A program made the translations under genes and the position numbers. The notes beneath the pieces were generated by a model. It had not been told where the DNA came from and did not search any database. It saw nothing but the letters and a program-made list of their open reading frames with translations. A DNA stretch of 64,000 bases from CAYQTL01 sp964420405 (GTDB taxonomy: Bacteria; Acidobacteriota; Thermoanaerobaculia; Thermoanaerobaculales; Sulfomarinibacteraceae): assembly GCA_964420405.1 (NCBI GenBank), contig CAYQTL010000003.1, positions 62,001 to 126,000 on the forward strand. Direction: 5' to 3'. Below are positions 41,044-48,603 of the stretch, in pieces (positions within the stretch are counted from its first letter, which is position 1; the number at the start of each line of letters is the position of its first letter).

Positions 41044-43356
41044 TCAGGTGGCCGAGGGTGCCGGCGTCCGCCGGAGCACCGCCGACAGCCGGTGGCGGTC
41101 GCCGAGGGCCGCCACCAGCCGCGGGGGGGTCATCGGAAGCCGGTCCACCTCGACACCGAGAGCGTCCACCACGGCGTTGCGGACGGCGGCCGCGGTGGGG
41201 ATGAACGACGGCTCGCCGATCCCCTTCGAGCCGAACGGACCGGCTCCTCCGCCGCCCTCCAGCACCGCGATCCGCACCACCGGCACGTCGGCCGCGGTCG
41301 GCACCAGGTAGTCGGTGAAGCTGGGGTTACGGAGCCGGCCGCCGTCGACGGCGAGCTCCTCGCTCACCGCCCACCCGACCGCCTGGGCGACGCCACCCTC
41401 GATCTGTCCCTCGAGAGCGTCGCGGTGCAGCACCGTGCCCACGTCGTGCACGGCGCACAGCTCGCGCACGGTGACCAGCCCGAGGTCCGGGTCGACGCGC
41501 ACCCGCGCCACGTGGCACGCGAAGGCGTACGAGCCGTACGGCGAGCCGCGGCCGGTGGCCGGGTCGAAGTCCCGCTCCGGCGGGCGGTACCAGCCGGTGG
41601 CCACGGCCTCGATCCGCCGCACCGCCATCTCGCCGGCGACCCGCTCCAGCGGCACCACCGCGCCACCCGCGGCGACCCGCGCGACGCCGCCGGCGAGCTC
41701 CACCTGGTCGGGGCGGCAGCCGAGCAGCGCCGCCGCGACCGGGTCGAGCCGCTCGCGCAGCCGGCGCACCGCGTCGAGAATCGCCATCCCGGAGGCGTGG
41801 GCGCCGCGCGACGCCACCGTCGGCCCCGAGTCCCCGACGGTGGTGGTGTCCGGCTGCCACACCTCGACCCGGGACGGGTCGATGCCGAGGGCGGCGGCGG
41901 CCACCGTCTGACACGCCACGAGATTGCCCTGCCCCAGCTCGGTCAGGCCGACCCGCACCACCAACGAGCCGTCTGGCTGGAGGATGACCATAGCCGACGA
42001 CCGGTCGAGGTGCTCGCCGCCGTGGTGGAGGCTGCAGCCGTACATGACGAGCGCCACGCCGAGCCCCTCCCTGGCGTCGGCCGCGGGCGGGGCCGGGCCG
42101 TCCTGCCAGCGCGAGAGCTCCACCGCGCGGTCCAGGCAGCGGCGAGCCAGCACCGGCTCGGGCAGCTCCTGGCCGGTACAGGTGATCCGACGGTCGTCGT
42201 CGAGCACGTTGCGGTGCCGTATCTGGACCGGGTCGAGGCCGAGCTCCCGGCCGAGGCGGTCCATGGTCGCCTCGGCCGCCCACGTCACCTGCGGTGCTCC
42301 GAAGCCGCGGAACGCGCCGCCGAAGAGGTTGTTGGTGTAGGCGACGCGGGTCACCACCCGCACGGCCGACACGTCGTAGGGACCGATGGCGGACACGTTG
42401 GCGCGCTCGGCGACGACGGTCGACAGGCCTGCGTAGGCGCCGGCGTCGAGCACCGTGTCCACCTCGGCGAACAGCAGGCGGCCGTCGTCGTCGGCGCCCC
42501 ACCGGTGGTGCACCACCACGGCGTGCCGCTTGGTGGTGACCTCGAGGTCGAGCTCGCGGGGGTACACCAGCCGGACCGGGTGGCCGGTCGCCCACGCCAG
42601 CAGCGCCGCACACGCGGCCGGCTCGGACGGGTAGTCCTCCTTGCCGCCGAACGCGCCGCCGGTGGGTGCCTGCTCGACCCGCACGGCGGCCAGCGGCAGG
42701 CCGAGGACCCGCGCCACCGCGTGCTGGACGTAGAACGGGCACTGGCACGACGCGACCACCGTGAGACGACGGCCACCCTCGGGCACGACCACGCAGCCCT
42801 GCGGCTCCAGGTAGGCGTGGTCCTGGCCGCCGATCCGGTAGCTGGCCTCCACCACCACCGCGGCTCCGGCCCGGGCCGCCCGGACGTCGCCTCGCACCAC
42901 CCGGAGCTCTCCGACCAGGTTGCCGCCGGGGTGGACCGACGGCGAGCCGGGGGCGAGCGCCGTCTCCGGATCGTGCACCCCCGGCAGCGCCTCGTACCGG
43001 CCCTCGACCTCCCTGGCCGCGTCCCACGCCGCCTCGGGCGTCCACGCCGCCACCACGGCGAGCCGGTCGCCGACCATGCGGATCCGGTCCACCGCCAGCA
43101 GCGGCTGGTCGGGAAGGACCGCGCCCACCTGGTTGACACCGGGCACGTCGGCGGCCGTCAGGACCGCCGCCACGCCCGGCCGCCGCCGGGCCGCCTCCAC
43201 GTCCACTCCCGTCAGCCGCGCCGAGGGGATCGGGGCCACGGCCACCGCCGCGTGGAGCATCCCCGGCATCGACAGGTCGGCCACGTACCGGGTCTGGCCC
43301 GCGACCTTCGCCCACGCGTCCGGCCGCGGCTGGCGGCCACCGACCGGCGAGCTCAC
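41044..43356 (-). CDS. Molybdenum hydroxylase large subunit, xanthine dehydrogenase type
   Basis: A 770-residue molybdopterin-binding subunit. Typical parts are GKEDYPSEP with GGAFGG before it, the FRGFGAPQ motif (xanthine dehydrogenase type rather than the CO dehydrogenase AYxCSFR loop), ELGQGNLVACQTVAAAALG, and the active-site Glu in GSKGIGEPSF. It would hydroxylate a purine, other N-heterocycle or aldehyde with water as oxygen donor; the substrate is not set. The GTG at 43356 overlaps the stop of the 2Fe-2S gene as GTGA. No XdhC-type maturation gene is in the window. Confidence 0.88.
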   Translation of the reverse strand: MSSPVGGRQPRPDAWAKVAGQTRYVADLSMPGMLHAAVAVAPIPSARLTGVDVEAARRRPGVAAVLTAADVPGVNQVGAVLPDQPLLAVDRIRMVGDRLAVVAAWTPEAAWDAAREVEGRYEALPGVHDPETALAPGSPSVHPGGNLVGELRVVRGDVRAARAGAAVVVEASYRIGGQDHAYLEPQGCVVVPEGGRRLTVVASCQCPFYVQHAVARVLGLPLAAVRVEQAPTGGAFGGKEDYPSEPAACAALLAWATGHPVRLVYPRELDLEVTTKRHAVVVHHRWGADDDGRLLFAEVDTVLDAGAYAGLSTVVAERANVSAIGPYDVSAVRVVTRVAYTNNLFGGAFRGFGAPQVTWAAEATMDRLGRELGLDPVQIRHRNVLDDDRRITCTGQELPEPVLARRCLDRAVELSRWQDGPAPPAADAREGLGVALVMYGCSLHHGGEHLDRSSAMVILQPDGSLVVRVGLTELGQGNLVACQTVAAAALGIDPSRVEVWQPDTTTVGDSGPTVASRGAHASGMAILDAVRRLRERLDPVAAALLGCRPDQVELAGGVARVAAGGAVVPLERVAGEMAVRRIEAVATGWYRPPERDFDPATGRGSPYGSYAFACHVARVRVDPDLGLVTVRELCAVHDVGTVLHRDALEGQIEGGVAQAVGWAVSEELAVDGGRLRNPSFTDYLVPTAADVPVVRIAVLEGGGGAGPFGSKGIGEPSFIPTAAAVRNAVVDALGVEVDRLPMTPPRLVAALGDRHRLSAVLRRTPAPSAT

Positions 43357-43829
43357 CGGCACTCCTGCTCGACTGCCGCGGCGAGGGCGTCGAGCACCCG
43401 GGCGTAACCGGTGCACCGGCACAGGTTGCCGGCCATCCTCCGGCGCTGCTCGGCCCCGTCGGCGACCCGGTCCGCCACCACCCCCGCGCCGGTCACCGCC
43501 AGGCCCGGAGTGCAGAAGCCGCACTGGACGCCACCGCGGGCGACCAGCTCCCGCTGGAACGGGTGCAGCTCGCCCGGCGCGGCCCCGAGCCCCTCCACCG
43601 TCGTCACCTCCATGCCGTCGCACGACACCGCCAGCACCAGGCAGGAGGTCACGGGGCGGGTGTCGAGCAGCACGACGCACGCACCGCACTCGCCGGAGCC
43701 GCATCCCTCCTTCGCACCGATCAGGCCGGCGTCGTCGCGCAGCAGGTCGAGCAGCCGCCGCCCGGGCGGAACCTCGAAGACTCGGTGCTCGCCGTTGAGA
43801 CGCATCCGGACCCGGACCTTCTCAGGCAT
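43353..43829 (-). CDS. Molybdenum hydroxylase 2Fe-2S subunit
   Basis: A 158-residue two-cluster ferredoxin subunit. The first cluster has the Cys pattern GCGSGECGACVVLLD plus a later TSCLVLA; the second has QCGFCTPGL and NLCRCTGYARV. It passes electrons from the molybdenum subunit to the FAD subunit. The ATG at 43829 overlaps the end of the FAD-subunit gene by 8 bp, and its stop overlaps the large-subunit start by 4 bp. Confidence 0.93.
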   Translation of the reverse strand: MPEKVRVRMRLNGEHRVFEVPPGRRLLDLLRDDAGLIGAKEGCGSGECGACVVLLDTRPVTSCLVLAVSCDGMEVTTVEGLGAAPGELHPFQRELVARGGVQCGFCTPGLAVTGAGVVADRVADGAEQRRRMAGNLCRCTGYARVLDALAAAVEQECR

Positions 43830-44679
43830 CGGTCGCCCCCCGCAGGAACCGGTCGAGCAGCACCCCCGCCGCGATCCGCCGGTAGTCGGCCGGGGCGCGG
43901 ACGTCGTCGATCGGCGCGATGTCGAGCTGGAGCGCCTCGGCCGCCTCGAGCCGCACGCCGTCGGTGGGGACGCGACCTTCCAGCACACGCTCGGCGTGGC
44001 GCGCCCGCACCGGCCGCGGCGCCGACGAGCCCACCGCGACCCGGACGTCCGTCAGCTCGCCACGGGGGCCGACCGCCGCGCGCCCCGCCAGGCTGACGAC
44101 GGAGATCACCTGCTCCCGGCGCGGTCCGACCTTGGAGAACCGCTCGACGGACCGCGGACCGAGGCACGGCACCGTCACGGACCGGATCAGCTCGCCCGGC
44201 GCGAGGGCCGTCGTCCCGGGCCCGACGATCAGCTCCTCCACCGGGACCTCCCGGGCGCCCTGCTCGGACACCAGCTCGGCGGTCGCCTCGGCCACCAGCA
44301 GCGGCGGCGCCGTGTCGGCCGCCGGCGACGCGTTGGCCAGGTTGCCTCCGAGCGTGGCCCGGCACTGGATCGGCCACGCGCCGACGAGACCGGCGGCGTC
44401 GGCGAGGCCCGGCGCGGCGGCACGGACGAGCGGCGACCGGGAGATCATCTCCATGGGGGTCGCGGCGCCGATCTCGATGCCGGCCTCCGACTCCCGGATC
44501 CACGCCAGCCCGAGCCGACCCAGGTCCACCAGCACCGGCGCCCGACGGCGGCCCCCGCGCAGCTGGACGACGAGGTCGGTGCCCCCGGCGATCGGAACGG
44601 CGGCGGGCTCCCGTGCGAGCAGCGCCAGCGCCTCCTCGACGCTGCCCGGACGCTCGACACGCTCCACCGGCAGGTCCAC
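43822..44679 (-). CDS. Molybdenum hydroxylase FAD subunit
   Basis: A 285-residue FAD-binding subunit of the CoxM/XdhB type. The FAD motifs are PIAGGTDLVVQL near residue 30 and TLGGNLANASPAAD near ~110; the C-terminal CO_deh_flav_C domain follows. It is first in an FAD, 2Fe-2S, Mo order, the same as coxMSL operons, though the large-subunit motif argues against CO. The GTG at 44679 has no clear ribosome site. A TATGAT (44764-44759) 79 nt upstream may be the -10 box, and a 19-codon upstream frame ends right before the GTG. Confidence 0.9.
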   Translation of the reverse strand: MDLPVERVERPGSVEEALALLAREPAAVPIAGGTDLVVQLRGGRRRAPVLVDLGRLGLAWIRESEAGIEIGAATPMEMISRSPLVRAAAPGLADAAGLVGAWPIQCRATLGGNLANASPAADTAPPLLVAEATAELVSEQGAREVPVEELIVGPGTTALAPGELIRSVTVPCLGPRSVERFSKVGPRREQVISVVSLAGRAAVGPRGELTDVRVAVGSSAPRPVRARHAERVLEGRVPTDGVRLEAAEALQLDIAPIDDVRAPADYRRIAAGVLLDRFLRGATDA

Positions 44680-44758
44680 GTCAGCCCCGCGACCCGCGGC
44701 CGTCTCCAGCTGTCACGCAGGGCGGCATCCGATGCTCCATGCGGCTGTGCTCGATGCC

Positions 44759-44764
44759 ATCATA
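44759..44764 (-). promoter_or_regulatory. Possible -10 of the molybdenum hydroxylase operon
   Basis: TATGAT (44764-44759) on the minus strand. The implied leader is ~75 nt, long for this window, and has no good -35. Confidence 0.35.
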
Positions 44765-44783
44765 CCGCCGGCCCCGGGAGCAT

Positions 44784-44913
44784 CCGATCCCGCGCCCGTT
44801 CCCGATGCACCGGGGCAGCGCGCGGCGGCACGCCGAGCCGGTTTTGCCGGCGGCTCGGTGTCGCCGCGGCCATCAGGCGCACGACGTCCATCGGGAACGG
44901 GATCGGGATCGGG
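44784..44913. repeat. Inverted pair of GATCCC/GGGATC arrays
   Basis: Left arm GATCCCGCGCCCGTTCCCGA (near 44786-44805) and right arm GGGAACGGGATCGGGATC (44893-44910). A second hairpin, GCCGAGCCG/CGGCTCGG, lies between the arms. This fills the gap between the hydroxylase operon and the kinase gene. Confidence 0.7.
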
Positions 44914-44947
44914 CGAGGATCACGATCGACGGAGGTCGCCGTCCCGC

Positions 44948-45421
44948 TCAGGGCTCCGCGACGCGACCCTCGTGGGAACGCTTCCGCATCCAGATCTCGG
45001 TGCCGCCGCGTTCGTAGCGGACGTCGTCCATGAGGCGGTTGATCAGGAACACGCCGCGGCCGTGGAACGAGTACAGGTTGCGGCCGGTGAGCGGGCTCGG
45101 CACGCTCGAAGGGTCGAACCCGGTGCCCGGATCGCGGACCACGATCACCAGCGCCCGCTCCAGGTCGCAGGCGACCCACACCTCGACCCGCTTGGACGGG
45201 TCGCCGCCGCAGCCGTGGGTCACGGCGTTGGCCAGCGCCTCGGTGACGGCGAGCTCGATCTCGAACTCCTCGCTCCCGCCGCAGCCCGCATCGCGGACGA
45301 CGTCCATGATCCGGTCGACGACGCGCGGCAGCCGCCCGACGTCCGCCGGGATGCTCTCCCGGAGCATGACGTCGAGGTCGTCGGGGTCGAGGTCGAGACG
45401 GTCGGGCACGGAGTCGTTCAC
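44948..45421 (-). CDS. RsbW-like ATP-binding (anti-sigma) protein
   Basis: A 157-residue HATPase_c_2 protein. N-box: IELAVTEALANAVTHGCGGD; G1: VRDPGTGFDPSSV; G2: GRGVFLINRLMDDV. It has the size and motifs of RsbW/SpoIIAB type kinases that phosphorylate an anti-anti-sigma factor or bind a sigma factor. No sigma factor or STAS protein is in the window. The GTG has AGGAG about 7 nt upstream, and a separate -10 TATACT (45456-45451) lies 29 nt before it. It follows the FHA-SpoIIE phosphatase gene, which would act against it in a partner switch. Confidence 0.88.
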   Translation of the reverse strand: MNDSVPDRLDLDPDDLDVMLRESIPADVGRLPRVVDRIMDVVRDAGCGGSEEFEIELAVTEALANAVTHGCGGDPSKRVEVWVACDLERALVIVVRDPGTGFDPSSVPSPLTGRNLYSFHGRGVFLINRLMDDVRYERGGTEIWMRKRSHEGRVAEP

Positions 45422-45450
45422 CGGCGGCTCCTGTGGGGTCCGAAGGCCGG

Positions 45451-45456
45451 AGTATA
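45451..45456 (-). promoter_or_regulatory. Possible internal promoter of the RsbW-like gene
   Basis: TATACT (45456-45451, minus strand) lies between the phosphatase gene and the kinase gene, so the kinase could also be made alone. Confidence 0.35.
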
Positions 45457-45473
45457 CACGCGGGACCTCCGCT

Positions 45474-47126
45474 TCACCGTCCGCTCCGACGGCGCAGCAG
45501 GACCAGCGTCCGGTCGTCGACGAACGGCACGCCCTGTGCGAACCCGTGAAGGTCGGTCTCGACGGCGGCGGCCAGACCGACCAGCGGCAGCTCGCGCTGG
45601 CTGGCGGTCAGCCGACGCAGGCGTTCCGGGCCGTACTCCTCGTCACCGGCGTTCTCCGCCTCGGTGATGCCGTCGGTGTACACGGCGACCAGGTCGCCCG
45701 GCAGCAAGGTCGTCTCGGACTGGGCGAACGTCCCCTGCTCGAGAATCCCGATCGGCATTCCCGTCGACTCGAGCCACCCTGTGGTGCCGTCGGCCCGGAC
45801 CACCAGGCCCGGGGTGTGGCCGGCGTTGGCGTAGCGCATCCGGCCCGACTCCAGGTCGACCACGGCCAGGAACATGGTGGCGTACTTCTCCACCGGGGTG
45901 CGCTCCCACAGCAGTCGGGACACCCGGCGACAGACCGCGTCCGGCTCGTCGCCGGTCTCGAGTGCCGCCGCCGTCAACGCCTCCAGCGCCCCGGTGAGCA
46001 GCGCCGCGCCGATCCCCTTGCCGGAGACATCCGCCACCAGCATCACCAGCTCGGATCCGGCGCGCTCGACGATCTTGTGGATGTCGCCCGACACCCCGCG
46101 GGAAGGTTCGGTGGTCGCGTGGATCTCCCACCCGGCGGGCGACGGCAGCCGGTCGGGCAGCAGCGCCACCTGGATCCGCCGCGCGAGCTGCACCTCCTGC
46201 TCGAGGCGACGGCGCTCGGCGGCCTCCTCCGCCAGCCGCACGTTGCGGATGCGCATCGCCGCCACCGAGGCCAGCGGCGCCAGCAGCTCGAGGTCGCCGG
46301 GCGTGAACTCCCGGGCGTTCAGGCGCGAGCCGACCACCAGCATCCCGAGGGCGCCGCTGGGCGCCAGCAGCGGTGCCGCGCACAGGCTGCGCACGCCCGC
46401 ACTGAGGATGCTGACAGCCTCGCGGAACCGGTCGTCAGCCGTGGTGTCGATGACCAGCGCGGCCTGGCCCTCCTCGACGACGCGCTTCGCCAGGCTGCGG
46501 GAGAACAGCCATGACGGGTCGGCACCGCGGACCGAGCGGGCGGCCGCCACCTGGTACCCACCGCTGGCGGTACGCAGCACCACCGCCGCCTCCTCGGGCC
46601 GCAGGTGGTCGAACAGCCCGTCGAGGATCAGCTCGAGCAGGTCGTCCAGGGTGATGGAGGTGTCGAGGGCCCGGTGGATCTCGGTCAGCATCCGGAGCCG
46701 GTCGGCGTAGCTGCGCAGGGTGTCCGGGTCCGCCTCGGGTCCGGCGTGGGAGTCGAGCAGCTCGGAGGCCGGTCGCAGCATCGTGTGGCTGTCGAAGCCG
46801 TCGGTCGGCACGTCGGCGGTACCCGGCTGGTCGCCCATGCCGGTCACCTCCAGCACGCTCCCGCCGAGAGTGATCCGCGTGCCGACACCGACCCTCGAGC
46901 GGTCGCCGATGGCGGTGCCGTCGACCACCGTGCCGTTGCGGGACCCGAGGTCCTCGACCATCCACCCGCCGTCGGCGGCCGCCACCAGCCGCGCGTGACG
47001 GCGCGACATCGAGCGGTCGAGGATCGGCAGGTCGCACTGGGAGGAGCGGCCGACGACGATCTCTTCGCCGTCGAAGCTCCGCTCGGCCACCACTCCGTCC
47101 GAGGACGTCACACGCAACGCGATCAT
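45474..47126 (-). CDS. FHA-GAF-SpoIIE phosphatase
   Basis: A 550-residue three-domain signalling protein. The FHA domain (~22-90; IVVGRSSQCDLPILD, SRRHARL, SRNGTVV) binds phosphothreonine. A GAF domain (~145-300) and a short coiled coil (LAEEAAERRRLEQEVQLARR) lead to a SpoIIE-type PP2C domain with metal Asp residues in LVMLVADVSGKGIG, LVAVYTDGITEAEN and FVDDRTLVLL. It would dephosphorylate an anti-anti-sigma partner in response to a Ser/Thr kinase signal. The ATG at 47126 overlaps the stop of the halogenase-like gene as ATGA. An RsbW-like kinase gene follows. Confidence 0.9.
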   Translation of the reverse strand: MIALRVTSSDGVVAERSFDGEEIVVGRSSQCDLPILDRSMSRRHARLVAAADGGWMVEDLGSRNGTVVDGTAIGDRSRVGVGTRITLGGSVLEVTGMGDQPGTADVPTDGFDSHTMLRPASELLDSHAGPEADPDTLRSYADRLRMLTEIHRALDTSITLDDLLELILDGLFDHLRPEEAAVVLRTASGGYQVAAARSVRGADPSWLFSRSLAKRVVEEGQAALVIDTTADDRFREAVSILSAGVRSLCAAPLLAPSGALGMLVVGSRLNAREFTPGDLELLAPLASVAAMRIRNVRLAEEAAERRRLEQEVQLARRIQVALLPDRLPSPAGWEIHATTEPSRGVSGDIHKIVERAGSELVMLVADVSGKGIGAALLTGALEALTAAALETGDEPDAVCRRVSRLLWERTPVEKYATMFLAVVDLESGRMRYANAGHTPGLVVRADGTTGWLESTGMPIGILEQGTFAQSETTLLPGDLVAVYTDGITEAENAGDEEYGPERLRRLTASQRELPLVGLAAAVETDLHGFAQGVPFVDDRTLVLLRRRSGR

Positions 47127-48412
47127 GCCGCCACCTCCTCTCCCGCCGCCGCCTCGGCGGCGAGCAGCGAGTGCCCCCTGCGCCGCGGCACCAGCGCGAG
47201 CCCGCCCTGCAGCGCCACGAACAGGTCGAGCAGCTTCAGCCGCCACCGCAGCGCGAACGCGGGCCGCGGGAACACGTGCCCGGCGAGCACGCCGACCGCC
47301 GCCCGGTGCACGCCGAGCGGCCCTTCCGCCTCGAGGAACAGGTCGCGGAACGGGCGGCGGTAGAAGTGGTCCACCAGCCGGAAGAACACCCGCGAGCCGC
47401 CGTCCACGAAGCGGACGTAGCGCCGTCGCTCGGCGCCGGGATCGGCGCCGTCGAGCAGCCTTCCGACCGCCGCCGCCGCCTCGACCGCCGACATCATCCC
47501 GAGGCACACCCCGGTCGAGAACACCGGATCCACGAACGCCGCCGCGTCGCCGAGCAGGAAGTACCCGGGGCCCGCGTACGGCCGGCAGAGGTAGGAGAAA
47601 TCGGCCTCCACCCTGGCCGGAACCTCGACCTCGGCGTCACGACACCGTCGGGCCATGACCGGGCAGCGGGCGACGGCCCACGCCAGCAGCTCGCGGGTCG
47701 GGACGCCCGCCGCCGCCGCCGTGTCCCGGTCGAGCACCACCCCGACCGAGGTCGTGCGCTCGTCGAGCGGGATGACCCAGAACCAGCCCTCGTCGCACAT
47801 CACGACGGTGATGAAGCCCTCGCGCTCACCGGGGTTGCGCCACACGCCGCCCATGTGGGCGAAGACGGCGAGCTTGCGGTGGTGCTCCAGCACCCGGCGG
47901 ATGCCCAGGTGCCGGCCGACCACCGCGGCCTGCCCGCTGGCGTCGAGCAGCCACCGTCCGTCGAGCCCGCCGGCGTCGGTGTCGACGCGGACGTGGCCGT
48001 CCTCCAGGCGTTCGACCCGGCGCACGCGGACCCCCTCACGGACCTCGGCACCCGCGTCGACGGCCGCGTCGAGCAGCATCCGGTCGAACGGAGCCCGCGC
48101 CACGTTGAACGCGGTCCGCCCCGGCCGGCCGAGGGCATCCGCGAACCACACCTCCGACGGCGGGTCGTCGCCGTGCCCCATGACGAACTCGGCGCCCGGC
48201 TTGGCGACGCGGGGCAGCTCCGCCAACCTCTCGCCGAGCCCGAGCTCGTCCACCAGCTCCGCGGTGCGCGGCAGGAACGACTCGCCGACGTGGAAGCGCG
48301 GGTGGACAGCGCCGTCGGCGAGCACCACCGAGCGGCCGGCGAGGGCCAGCTGGCGGGCGGCGGTCGCGCCGGCGGGACCGCCCCCGATCACCACGACGTC
48401 ATGGCGGGTCAT
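47123..48412 (-). CDS. Flavin-dependent halogenase-like oxidoreductase
   Basis: A 429-residue flavoprotein. FAD motif VVVIGGGPAGATAARQLALAG at the start (read as two parts), an early GESFLPRT, the halogenase-type W-x-W-x-I-P as WFWVIP (~215), and GDAAAFVDPVFSTGV (~290). It resembles flavin-dependent halogenases and geranylgeranyl reductase relatives; the lysine needed for chlorination is not clearly placed, so halogenation is not proven. The ATG has GGAGG 8 nt upstream. It is first in an operon with an FHA-SpoIIE phosphatase, an odd partner for an enzyme of this type. Confidence 0.8.
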   Translation of the reverse strand: MTRHDVVVIGGGPAGATAARQLALAGRSVVLADGAVHPRFHVGESFLPRTAELVDELGLGERLAELPRVAKPGAEFVMGHGDDPPSEVWFADALGRPGRTAFNVARAPFDRMLLDAAVDAGAEVREGVRVRRVERLEDGHVRVDTDAGGLDGRWLLDASGQAAVVGRHLGIRRVLEHHRKLAVFAHMGGVWRNPGEREGFITVVMCDEGWFWVIPLDERTTSVGVVLDRDTAAAAGVPTRELLAWAVARCPVMARRCRDAEVEVPARVEADFSYLCRPYAGPGYFLLGDAAAFVDPVFSTGVCLGMMSAVEAAAAVGRLLDGADPGAERRRYVRFVDGGSRVFFRLVDHFYRRPFRDLFLEAEGPLGVHRAAVGVLAGHVFPRPAFALRWRLKLLDLFVALQGGLALVPRRRGHSLLAAEAAAGEEVAA

Positions 48413-48438
48413 ATGGTCGCCTCCAGAGAACGCGGCTC

Positions 48439-48467
48439 AGTGTCGTTTCCGACCCGTCCCTTGTCAA
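48439..48467 (-). promoter_or_regulatory. Promoter of the halogenase-like operon
   Basis: On the minus strand TTGACA (48467-48462) and GACACT (48444-48439) are 17 nt apart. A GGAGG ribosome site follows, so this is a normal leadered promoter. Confidence 0.7.
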
Positions 48468-48572
48468 ACCCCCCGGGGGGCGCCGTTCGTCCCGCACCCG
48501 CGGCACCCACGACGCCGACCCCGTCCGGAGTCGACGCCCGCCCCTCTCCTTGCCGACCGCCGGCCGCGTCGC

Positions 48573-48603
48573 TACGATGGCCGACGGTCGGGAGGGCGCG
48601 ATG
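48573..48603 (+). promoter_or_regulatory. Promoter and ribosome site of the M14 peptidase gene
   Basis: TACGAT (48573-48578) and GGAGGG (48591-48596) precede the ATG at 48601. Confidence 0.5.

Noticed and set aside
41044..43356. Aerobic CO dehydrogenase (coxMSL order)
   Set aside because: The gene order fits, but the loop reads FRGFGAPQ and not the AYxCSFR of CO dehydrogenases.
47123..48412. Firm call as tryptophan halogenase
   Set aside because: The WFWVIP motif is present, but I cannot place the essential lysine or a biosynthetic cluster, so only halogenase-like is used.
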